DNA of 31,039 nucleotides from Bacteroidales bacterium UBA1797 (GTDB taxonomy: Bacteria; Bacteroidota; Bacteroidia; Bacteroidales; VadinHA17), in contig DCFT01000032.1 in assembly GCA_002319885.1 (NCBI GenBank), positions 43,457 to 74,495 on the forward strand. The letters run 5' to 3'. The position numbers and the translations under genes are program-made. Under the pieces are notes generated by a model. It did not search any database. It was not told the DNA's origin and was given only the letters and a program-made list of their open reading frames with translations. Each line of letters starts with the position of its first letter. Position 1 is the stretch's first letter. Shown here piece after piece: positions 17,014 to 23,324 of the stretch.

Positions 17014-18096
17014 ATGGCTAATAAGGGATTAAATCTGGAGCCGGGAGTGATATTCGGAGATGATGTTAAGTCACTTTTTGACTTTGCAAACAGGAATGAT
17101 TTTGCAATTCCTGCAGTAAATGTTGTGGGTACAAATTCTGCGAATGCTGTGTTGGAAACTGCAAAGACGGTGAATTCCCCGGTCATTATTCAGTTTTCAA
17201 ACGGAGGCGCACACTTTTTTGCCGGTCAGGGTTTGCCTAAAGAAAATCAGGTTGGTGCAATAGCCGGCGCAATATCCGGGGCGCTTCACGTTCATAATGT
17301 CGCTGATTATTATGGCATTCCGGTAATTCTGCATACGGATCATGCATCGCGTAAACTTCTGCCATGGATTGACGCATTACTGGATGCTGGTGAGGAGTTT
17401 TTTGAAACCAATGACAGACCGCTTTTCTCTTCTCATATGCTCGATCTCTCTGAAGAACCATTGAAGGAGAATATTGAAACATGCAAAAAGTATCTCGATA
17501 GAATGAGCAAAATTGGAATGACTCTCGAGATTGAACTTGGTGTTACAGGAGGAGAAGAAGACGGCGTTGATCATTCAGGTGTGGACAGTTCTCGTTTATA
17601 CACTCAACCTGAAGATGTAGCCTATGCCTATGAAAAGCTTCTCAAGGTAAGTAATATGTTCACAATTGCAGCATCATTTGGCAATGTTCATGGTGTCTAT
17701 AAACCTGGTAATGTGGAACTCAAACCAATTATTCTGAAGAATTCGCAGGATTATATAATTAAAAAATTCAAAACAGGCCCGAATCCTGTAAATTTTGTAT
17801 TTCACGGAGGATCAGGATCAGAAAAACATCTCATTACTGAGGCCATTCGCTATGGAGCTGTAAAAATGAATCTTGACACTGATATGCAATGGGCTTTTTG
17901 GGATGGTATAAATAAATATTCAAAAGAAAAACAGGGATACCTTCAGAGCCAGATCGGTAATCCGGAAGGAAGCGATAAGCCAAATAAAAAGTATTATGAC
18001 CCCAGGGTCTGGCTTAGAAAGGGTGAAGAGACGTTTATTGCCAGGTTGAAAGAGGCATTTGCAGACCTGAATGCAATGAACCGGTTTCAGAAATAA
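17014..18096 (+). CDS. fbaA: Class II fructose-bisphosphate aldolase
   Basis: A 360-residue zinc-dependent class IIA aldolase that splits fructose 1,6-bisphosphate in glycolysis and works in reverse in gluconeogenesis. The numbering matches the E. coli enzyme: catalytic Asp109 and zinc ligand His110 fall in ILHTDHASRKL. Further ligands are in the FGNVHGVY loop and the FHGGSGS segment, followed by AVKMNLDTDMQWAFW, which binds substrate phosphate. The length is normal. It is transcribed alone from 16963-16970, and its end is marked by the hairpin repeat at 18111. Confidence 0.97.
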   Translation: MANKGLNLEPGVIFGDDVKSLFDFANRNDFAIPAVNVVGTNSANAVLETAKTVNSPVIIQFSNGGAHFFAGQGLPKENQVGAIAGAISGALHVHNVADYYGIPVILHTDHASRKLLPWIDALLDAGEEFFETNDRPLFSSHMLDLSEEPLKENIETCKKYLDRMSKIGMTLEIELGVTGGEEDGVDHSGVDSSRLYTQPEDVAYAYEKLLKVSNMFTIAASFGNVHGVYKPGNVELKPIILKNSQDYIIKKFKTGPNPVNFVFHGGSGSEKHLITEAIRYGAVKMNLDTDMQWAFWDGINKYSKEKQGYLQSQIGNPEGSDKPNKKYYDPRVWLRKGEETFIARLKEAFADLNAMNRFQK

Positions 18097-18110
18097 ACAG
18101 ATATAACATT

Positions 18111-18139
18111 GTAGAGAAGCCCATTTTGGTCGTCTCTAC
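18111..18139. repeat. GTAGAGACG-type hairpin repeat, copy 1 (imperfect)
   Basis: GTAGAGAAGCCCA and TGGTCGTCTCTAC form a 13-bp stem with two mismatches around a 3-base loop, 15 bases after fbaA. The same family appears at 19428-19457. It may also serve as the fbaA terminator, although no T run follows. Confidence 0.65.
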
Positions 18140-18153
18140 ACTCTACACAATAC

Positions 18154-18240
18154 TGGCGTCTTTATTCATTACATGCGTCTCAGGACGCTAAACAATCCTT
18201 GCGTCTCTATGCAATCATGGCATCTCTGCCTAAGCAGAGT
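18154..18240. repeat. Eroded hairpin-repeat halves
   Basis: GCGTC or GCATC followed by T/C recurs at 18156, 18175, 18201 and 18220. One pair still folds (GCGTC-TCAG-GACGC, 18175-18188). The spacing is 19-26 bases. They look like decayed copies of the hairpin at 18111. Confidence 0.4.
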
Positions 18241-18363
18241 GTATTTAAAAGTTGTCAATAGCATATATTGCAGTCACTCAATTAAATATAGACTGACTGA
18301 ATTTTTTATGTTAAAAACTATTTTTTGCTGTTAGTCTCCTGATAATCTGTTTTTTTAATTTAG

Positions 18364-18627
18364 GTGTCTGATTCAAAACTATTGAATGTGAGACATTCGA
18401 TTTATAAGGAAGACCGTTTAAAGCGTACTAATCGTCTTTCACTTATGCTCAACAGCAGAGAAATGAGGGCCCTGGGCATCTATTGTAACCGGTACCGCGT
18501 AAAAAACAAATCCGAATTTCTTCGCGAGACAATCATGAAGGCTATTTTGAAAAGGTTTGAAGAGGAACATCCCACCCTATGGGAAGAGAATGATCTGACA
18601 CTTTTTAATCAGAATGTAACGCTTTAA
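18364..18627 (+). CDS. Ribbon-helix-helix DNA-binding protein
   Basis: An 87-residue protein. Residues 22-65 fit the ribbon-helix-helix pattern: a beta strand with alternating residues (NRLSLMLN), helix A (SREMRALGIYCNRY) and helix B after KNKSEF (LRETIMKAILKRF). Such proteins dimerise and bind operators through the paired strands. The start shown is GTG without a clear ribosome site; an in-frame TTG or GTG a few codons later is possible. It lies upstream of the SiaC-like gene, separated by a promoter candidate. No toxin gene follows, so it is probably a stand-alone regulator and not an antitoxin. Confidence 0.72.
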   Translation: MSDSKLLNVRHSIYKEDRLKRTNRLSLMLNSREMRALGIYCNRYRVKNKSEFLRETIMKAILKRFEEEHPTLWEENDLTLFNQNVTL

Positions 18628-18715
18628 CATTTGGATAATACCCACCTTTTTCTAATTTTACGGATTCCTGTTTAAAATGAATTGCGGAATTGATACTAAA
18701 TTTGTCATTCCTGCG

Positions 18716-18723
18716 TATATTTG
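18716..18723 (+). promoter_or_regulatory. -7 box upstream of the SiaC-like gene
   Basis: An exact TATATTTG lies 37 bases before the ATG at 18761. Another match (TAAATTTG) lies at about 18697. No TTG falls at the right distance for either. Confidence 0.4.
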
Positions 18724-18760
18724 CATGAAAAACAGGTGATTATATCCGATAGATTAAAAT

Positions 18761-19174
18761 ATGTATCCAGATAGTTTTAAAAGTAATCCTACAAAGAGAA
18801 CACCCTGGATAATTCTGGAACAGGGGAGGATTTTTATTATGGGGAGGTCGATCCCTGAAAACCCCAATGATTTTTATCGGCCTGTACAGGAATGGATATC
18901 ACAATATGCAAAGAATTATACCGGAAGGTCAAAAATTGAACTGGGTTTTGAATATATTAATACAAGTTCTATTAAATGGATTTTTACAATACTCAGAGAG
19001 TTGTCGGAAATGAAAGAGATTGTGAAGAATGCAAATGTTATATGGTATTATGAACATGGTGATGAGGATATGTGTGAGTTGGGATTTATTCTCCGGTCGT
19101 TGGTTGAATGTCCTTTTCTTGTGGTAGAGGTGGATGAAATGAACAAAGCCAGGTATGAGAAGATATTATTATAA
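18761..19174 (+). CDS. SiaC-like (DUF1987) regulatory phosphoprotein
   Basis: A 137-residue protein of the DUF1987 family, whose known member SiaC of Pseudomonas aeruginosa binds the diguanylate cyclase SiaD when unphosphorylated, and is phosphorylated by SiaB and dephosphorylated by the PP2C phosphatase SiaA. Family landmarks are GRSIPENPNDFYRPV (about 28-42), FEYINTSSIKWI (63-74) and VIWYYEHGDEDMCELG. Thr68 in NTSS falls at the same number as the phosphosite of SiaC. No siaB or siaD homologue lies alongside, but a SpoIIE phosphatase is encoded at 10640-11866 and is a candidate SiaA-like partner. In other Bacteroidota its output may not be c-di-GMP. Confidence 0.87.
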   Translation: MYPDSFKSNPTKRTPWIILEQGRIFIMGRSIPENPNDFYRPVQEWISQYAKNYTGRSKIELGFEYINTSSIKWIFTILRELSEMKEIVKNANVIWYYEHGDEDMCELGFILRSLVECPFLVVEVDEMNKARYEKILL

Positions 19175-19243
19175 CTATCATAGTTTGTATTTGCTTTGGT
19201 TCATCAATTTTTTTTGTTGATGATCGCTTTTGAAAAAAATTTC

Positions 19244-19251
19244 TAATTTTG
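19244..19251 (+). promoter_or_regulatory. -7 box of tRNA-Gln
   Basis: TAATTTTG, an exact match to TAnnTTTG, lies 20 bases before the mature 5' end of the tRNA. A T-rich region with TTG upstream is at a non-ideal distance. Confidence 0.45.
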
Positions 19252-19271
19252 CAGCTCATTTCGTTGAAAAT

Positions 19272-19344
19272 TGACCCATGGTGTAATTGGCAACACGTCA
19301 GATTTTGGTTCTGAAGAGTCCTGGTTCGAGCCCAGGTGGGTCAA
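19272..19344 (+). tRNA. tRNA-Gln (anticodon TTG)
   Basis: A cloverleaf folds by hand: acceptor TGACCCA/TGGGTCA, D stem GTGT/ACAC, anticodon stem TCAGA/TCTGA around TTTTGGT (anticodon TTG, reading CAA), variable loop AGAGT, T stem CCTGG/CCAGG around TTCGAGC, discriminator A. CCA is not encoded. Confidence 0.95.
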
Positions 19345-19351
19345 CAAACAA

Positions 19352-19378
19352 AGCCTGCTTATTAAGCGGGCTCTTTTA
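19352..19378 (+). terminator. Terminator after tRNA-Gln
   Basis: A 9-bp stem AGCCTGCTT/AAGCGGGCT with one G-U pair around a 3-base loop, then CTTTT. It begins 8 bases after the tRNA. Confidence 0.8.
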
Positions 19379-19427
19379 TAATATACGGCCCGCTTCTGGT
19401 CCAGGCTGCGCAGTTCTGTCAAATAAT

Positions 19428-19457
19428 GCAGAGACGCCCAATTTGGGCGTCTCTACT
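19428..19457. repeat. GTAGAGACG-type hairpin repeat, copy 2 (perfect stem)
   Basis: AGAGACGCCCA and TGGGCGTCTCT form a perfect 11-bp stem around ATT, continuing on one side to CTAC. It belongs to the same family as 18111-18139; the pair encloses the ribbon-helix-helix, SiaC-like and tRNA-Gln genes. Confidence 0.75.
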
Positions 19458-19530
19458 ACAATCATATATCATTATTCCTGAATAGGGTCAACGAATTAAG
19501 GTCTATTTAAAGCTTTAAAACAAACATGAA

Positions 19531-20091
19531 TCATTTCTTTTTCATGGCTTTGAGAAGCATCGCACGGATTTCCTTATTTTTTGAGTAGGAATCTGCATAA
19601 TCATATGCGGTTTTTCCTTTTTTCGATTTAATTTTTGAATCTGCTCCTTTGTCAAGCAACATCATTACCACTTCTCTGTGTCCCTCTTGCGATGCCTTCA
19701 TCAGTGCAGTTCCGCCATTATTTGCCTGCAGATCCATCTTAGCTCCTCTGTCCAATAAGATCTTTACCACATCTGCATGTCCCTCATGTGAAGCAACCAT
19801 CAGAGCAGTAACACCACTATTTGCCTGCCAATCAATGTCTGCACCTTTATCCAGCAATACACTTACTACTTCCGGATAACCAGTCAATGAAGCCTGTATT
19901 AAAAGAGTGGAGTTATCTTTGTCCTTATAGTTAACGGAATCAACATTTTGCACCAATATCATGGAATTTTTGAGGTCCTTACTTTTAAGTGCAGTCATAA
20001 GCTTCTCAGCCATTGTTCCTTTTTGAGCCTGTATACAATTTGAAAAGAGCAAAAGAAATATTACAGGCCATGCATTCAAACCAGATTTCAT
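19531..20091 (-). CDS. Exported ankyrin-repeat protein
   Basis: A 186-residue protein with a signal peptide (about 1-22, ending CIQAQ), then three clear ankyrin repeats plus a less regular N-terminal and a degenerate C-terminal one: TLLIQASLTGYPEVVSVLLDKGAD, TALMVASHEGHADVVKILLDRGA, TALMKASQEGHREVVMMLLDKGAD, and TAYDYADSY. Ankyrin repeats bind other proteins; the partner is unknown. It lies in the periplasm or outside the cell. The gene stands alone, with 86 bases to the next gene on the same strand. Confidence 0.9.
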   Translation of the reverse strand: MKSGLNAWPVIFLLLFSNCIQAQKGTMAEKLMTALKSKDLKNSMILVQNVDSVNYKDKDNSTLLIQASLTGYPEVVSVLLDKGADIDWQANSGVTALMVASHEGHADVVKILLDRGAKMDLQANNGGTALMKASQEGHREVVMMLLDKGADSKIKSKKGKTAYDYADSYSKNKEIRAMLLKAMKKK

Positions 20092-20177
20092 AATTTTGAT
20101 TTTTAAAATGGACCTGCAAAATTACAGAAAGAATTTGATTTCGGGTTCGGCATAGGTTTTTATAGGGTTAGTCAATA

Positions 20178-21149
20178 TTATACTGGTGTGCGGGAGGGGT
20201 ATTTAAAGAGTGGATTGCCCTTAAGTGCTTTCTCTTTTAACATTTCAACCTCCTCCTTTTTCAGTGGTTTGATCCGATCTCTTAGGGTCAGGGCAGTCCT
20301 GAACAGTTCAGGTTCTCCGGGAGGTATTGCACTTGTAACAGGATGAGATAATGTAAAACGCAATCCGGCAAGAATGTCTTCCTTATCTGTAAACGGCTCG
20401 TACCAGCATTTTTGATATTTTGAATGGTCAGCATCCTTTGGCCATGGTCCTTTTGCCATTGTTTTCAAGGCAATTATTCCCATTTTCTTTTGCTGTGCCA
20501 GTGCAAGAACCTGCGGACCAAAGTTCCCGGCATACCAGGAAAATAAATTAAAGGGAAACATAATTGTATCGAAATCGAAACCATTAATCAAAGCAGTGGC
20601 AGCTTCTACCGAATGAGCTGAAAATCCAATAAACCGGATCTTCCCCTCTTTCCTCGCTTCCAGGCATGTTTCAATCGCCCCTCCTTTTCCCAGAATGGTT
20701 TTAACTTCATCAAGTTTCGTAACTGCATGTAACTGATAAAGATCTAAATAATCCGTCTTCAGATTCTTAAGAGATTGTTCTAGTTCTTTCCGCGAATCTT
20801 CCCTGTTACGTCCATCGGTTTTACATGAAAGAAAAATATTTTTCCGGTATGGCTCCAGTGCAGGACCAAGCTTAATCTCTGCATCTCCATATGACGGCGA
20901 AATATCAAAATAATTGACCCCCCCATCTATTGCCAGCTTAACTGATGATGACGCCTCTTCAGGTGTTACATTCATGACAACTATTCCTCCGAATCCGAGA
21001 ATTGACAGCATCTCTCCGGTCTTGCCCAGCGATCTCTTTTCAAGTTTTCCTGTAACTGTTTCCCTTGTAATAGATGAAAGATCAGGAGGGAAGAAGCTAA
21101 GAGCCGGCGCTATGACGGCAGTTGTTTTTATAAAATCACGACGTTTCAT
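20178..21149 (-). CDS. Tat-exported aldo/keto reductase
   Basis: A 323-residue aldo/keto reductase that would reduce carbonyls with NAD(P)H. The catalytic tetrad is visible: Asp in NYFDISPSYG, Tyr in the same motif, Lys in LSCKTDG and His in YQLHAV. The N-terminus KRRDFIKTTAVIAPALSF is a twin-arginine signal, typical of the exported AKR group of Bacteroidota, so the folded enzyme with its cofactor should cross to the periplasm. The GGIVVMNVTP and VTSAIPPGEPEL segments match the subgroup whose members often end with a ferredoxin-like domain; that domain is lacking here. The substrate cannot be told. Confidence 0.93.
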   Translation of the reverse strand: MKRRDFIKTTAVIAPALSFFPPDLSSITRETVTGKLEKRSLGKTGEMLSILGFGGIVVMNVTPEEASSSVKLAIDGGVNYFDISPSYGDAEIKLGPALEPYRKNIFLSCKTDGRNREDSRKELEQSLKNLKTDYLDLYQLHAVTKLDEVKTILGKGGAIETCLEARKEGKIRFIGFSAHSVEAATALINGFDFDTIMFPFNLFSWYAGNFGPQVLALAQQKKMGIIALKTMAKGPWPKDADHSKYQKCWYEPFTDKEDILAGLRFTLSHPVTSAIPPGEPELFRTALTLRDRIKPLKKEEVEMLKEKALKGNPLFKYPSRTPV

Positions 21150-21208
21150 ATTATCTGATTTTTATAAAAGGATATAACCTGGTAAAATTAAGAATGTTTT
21201 AAAAAACA

Positions 21209-21331
21209 GACAAAAATGTTTGTGATTTTGAAACTGATCATACTTTAGCTCTTGATGTAGCGCCTTCGTATACTCCTTACAGTTGTGCCGGTATTATTAA
21301 TGGAGTTTTTCCAATTTCGTTCATTTTATGA
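21209..21331 (+). other. Possible remnant of a coding sequence
   Basis: In the 236-base gap between two minus-strand genes, the plus frame from 21209 to the TGA at 21331 reads like protein (..LALDVAPSYTPYSCAGIING..) but has no start codon and no family I know. It could be a decayed gene fragment or chance. Confidence 0.15.
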
Positions 21332-21385
21332 GTTATGATTCATGATTTAGGAATACTGTAGATGATAAAAGAGAGAATATTGAAA

Positions 21386-21772
21386 TTATATTTTTCTGTA
21401 TCCTAATCCATTAAAGCATGCAACCAGTGAGCCGTCTTCATCCAGAACGTCTACTTTGTAACCACATATTCTGTTCTGAGAGCTTATTTCTTTAGCAACA
21501 GCTCTTAGCTTTTTACCAGCAGGTGTTTTATAATAAGTAATATTTACATTGATTCCGATGGTTGCAAATCCAGCTGAATTTGAAGCGGCAGCAAAAGCAT
21601 AATCAGCTAAGGTAAATATTACACCACCCTGAATCAGGTTGACACCATTAAGATGGTTTTCATTCAAAATCATTTCTGTAACAGCAAAACCTTCACTGAC
21701 CTCCAGAAGGTCTATGCCTATGTATTTTGCAAACCTGTCGTTTTTAACATTTCTGATTAATTCATCTTTCAT
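21386..21772 (-). CDS. PaaI-like hotdog thioesterase
   Basis: A 128-residue single-domain hotdog-fold protein of the PaaI/YbgC group that hydrolyses acyl-CoA thioesters. The core motif is NHLNGVNLIQGGVIFTLADYAFAAASNSAG: the helix with Asp and Ala follows GG as in PaaI, but the His of the usual HGG is Gln here (IQGG). The remaining catalytic Asn and Asp are present (N39/N42 region and D57). The length is normal. No phenylacetate genes are near, so the substrate is open; a housekeeping role clearing CoA is likely. Confidence 0.88.
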   Translation of the reverse strand: MKDELIRNVKNDRFAKYIGIDLLEVSEGFAVTEMILNENHLNGVNLIQGGVIFTLADYAFAAASNSAGFATIGINVNITYYKTPAGKKLRAVAKEISSQNRICGYKVDVLDEDGSLVACFNGLGYRKI

Positions 21773-21832
21773 GGAAATCCCAAATGACCTTCTGATTTTA
21801 ATCTAAAACAATCTGCAATCCTCAATTGGTTA

Positions 21833-22126
21833 TCACTTTGTAACTGAAACAGTTTGAACATTTACAGTCACAATACCGGTAAACGCAGATATAATTAAGT
21901 CAATAAAAGTTTCCTGTGATTTTATTGTATAATTAGTAGCTCCGCCAGCCATTGCTTTAGAGTCAACAGTATTTATAGGCACTAACCCCCAAAGTGCGTA
22001 CCATTGTTTTTTTTCAGTACTTACATTAGAAGATGCACCATTTCCAACAACATGAGTAAGAGTCATGCACGATGAAAGGAGAAAAGCAAGAAGAAAAATT
22101 GCCAATAATGATTTTTTTGTTTTCAT
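21833..22126 (-). CDS. Bor-family-like lipoprotein
   Basis: A 97-residue lipoprotein (signal 1-19, lipobox LSSC with Cys20). The mature part has the pattern of Bor/Iss-related proteins: HVVGNGAS, KKQWYALWGLVPINTVDS, ATNYTIKSQETFIDLIISAFTGI and a final VQTVSVTK. In lambda and plasmids Bor gives serum resistance; in Bacteroidota the role is unknown. It has its own short leader and lies 23 bases after the next upstream lipoprotein gene, so both may be one transcript. Confidence 0.78.
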   Translation of the reverse strand: MKTKKSLLAIFLLAFLLSSCMTLTHVVGNGASSNVSTEKKQWYALWGLVPINTVDSKAMAGGATNYTIKSQETFIDLIISAFTGIVTVNVQTVSVTK

Positions 22127-22149
22127 AGCTTAAATTTTTTAGATTAAAC

Positions 22150-22707
22150 TTATTCAAGGGATCCTATTGAGGATTCTACAGATTGCATATAAATATTTAT
22201 TTCATTTCGAGGTATAACATAATCAAGTTCATAAAGTTCGGACAGTCGATGAATAAACAATTTAAAAATTATCAGTTCTGAATTTTGAGAAACAATCTGG
22301 ATAACTTCATACTTTTTATAGCTAAATAAGGAAGTTTGAACTTTTGTCCAGATAGGATCTTGTTTTATGTCGGAATTTGTTTTTTGATAAACTCGTTTTA
22401 TGTTATCAAAGTTCGTTTCCGGTAATTCTGAAATGATTAATGCGCAATTTGTTGAATCAGATTTATAGATTGCCAGCAATTTATTATCCAGGCGATAAAG
22501 GATTCTCTTCTGCAGTTCTGAGTTGTAACTTTCAGTTTTCACCCAATTTTTTGGAGGATTAATCCTAAATCCGGCTTTTGATACAAATGAGCTATCTGAC
22601 AATAACTCTTTGTCAATATTAAATTCAACTTCAACAACTTTTTTTTTAGATGGCTGGCAACTTATTAAAATTAAGACAAATACAGAAAATGCTATTCGGG
22701 ATCTCAT
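22150..22707 (-). CDS. Predicted lipoprotein of unknown function
   Basis: A 185-residue lipoprotein. I take the start at the ATG at 22707 (MRSRIAFSVFVLILISC), since it gives a regular lipoprotein signal with Cys at residue 17; the longer frame to 22752 adds 15 residues before the signal. The mature part has alternating strands (KAGFRINPPKNWVKTES, KNWV motif) and ends YMQSVESSIGSLE, reminiscent of small PsbP/Mog1-type folds that begin with 'GF.I..P.nW'. That comparison is weak. A 20-bp palindrome lies 60 bases upstream. Confidence 0.7.
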   Translation of the reverse strand: MRSRIAFSVFVLILISCQPSKKKVVEVEFNIDKELLSDSSFVSKAGFRINPPKNWVKTESYNSELQKRILYRLDNKLLAIYKSDSTNCALIISELPETNFDNIKRVYQKTNSDIKQDPIWTKVQTSLFSYKKYEVIQIVSQNSELIIFKLFIHRLSELYELDYVIPRNEINIYMQSVESSIGSLE

Positions 22708-22766
22708 ACTAAACCTGCTGAATGATGGTCTTATAACACCAGAACATAACAAATTGTTATTGTGAA

Positions 22767-22786
22767 TTTACAAAATATTTTGTAAA
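22767..22786. promoter_or_regulatory. Perfect 20-bp palindrome
   Basis: TTTACAAAATATTTTGTAAA equals its own reverse complement. It lies 60 bases upstream of the lipoprotein start at 22707, where an operator could sit. No partner regulator is evident. Confidence 0.45.
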
Positions 22787-22881
22787 CATTAATTTATATA
22801 AACTATATATTAATTGTTAGATAATAAATAATTCCACTTGAGCTATATGCTGGTTTTTATATTGATTTTCTGAACCTTAAT

Positions 22882-23007
22882 ATGACAGACCAGGTTAGTG
22901 AATTACTCATTTCTTATAGCTCATACCGGGTTATTTCGCACTGCCTATTAAGAATGAATCATGACCTGAAACAGTTTTATTTTTTAGGATTTTCTGAATG
23001 TAATTAA
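22882..23007 (+). other. Possible 41-codon small ORF
   Basis: ATG to TAA (starting MTDQVSELLISYSSYRV) in a 570-base region without other genes. No clear ribosome site or -7 box is seen, and no known family fits. It ends 52 bases before the MITE-like element. It may be chance. Confidence 0.2.
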
Positions 23008-23059
23008 AACACATATATCCTATACTGATATTAAGGTTTGCAGCCAATATAAATCAATA

Positions 23060-23275
23060 GAGGCTGTCTCAAAAGTTACTTTTAACCGCAAACCTGCCTG
23101 CCGGTAGTGTAGGCAGGGTACACAAAGCAGATGCAAAGGGCACAAAGAGAATTTCGTGATATTTAATCTTTGTGCCCACCTTGTGAATTTATTTTATGCC
23201 CTCCAAACGCTTCTGTCGGGATCTTCGCATCGCTTCGATTTGTGGTTAATTGATTTCTTCTTTTGGGACAGCCTC
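23060..23275. mobile_element. MITE-like element with 16-bp terminal inverted repeats
   Basis: The left end GAGGCTGTCTCAAAAG and right end CTTTTGGGACAGCCTC match at 15 of 16 positions when one is inverted; an outer A/T pair extends this to 17. Similarity continues inward (TTAACCGCAAA against TTTGTGGTTAA). Inside are the degenerate CCTGCCTGCCGG palindrome (23093-23118) and an 11-bp stem GGGCACAAAGA/TCTTTGTGCCC (23138-23148 and 23167-23177). No protein is encoded, so any movement would depend on a transposase elsewhere. A target-site duplication is not evident. Confidence 0.75.
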
Positions 23276-23324
23276 TTATAGATATCCTGAAGATCTGGTA
23301 TTTACGCTAAATCATGTTTCTGAA

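Noticed and set aside
18111..18240. CRISPR array from repeated GCGTCTC units
   Set aside because: The units are short, degenerate, unevenly spaced and palindromic halves of a hairpin; no cas genes are present.
18364..18627. Antitoxin of a toxin-antitoxin pair
   Set aside because: The fold is ribbon-helix-helix, but the next gene is a SiaC-like protein 133 bases away with its own promoter, not a toxin.
19287..19481. 64-codon plus-strand ORF
   Set aside because: It starts inside tRNA-Gln and runs through its terminator and a hairpin repeat.
23090..23180. CACAAAG repeats as a CRISPR or tandem array
   Set aside because: They form an inverted stem inside a terminal-repeat-bounded element, with no regular spacers.
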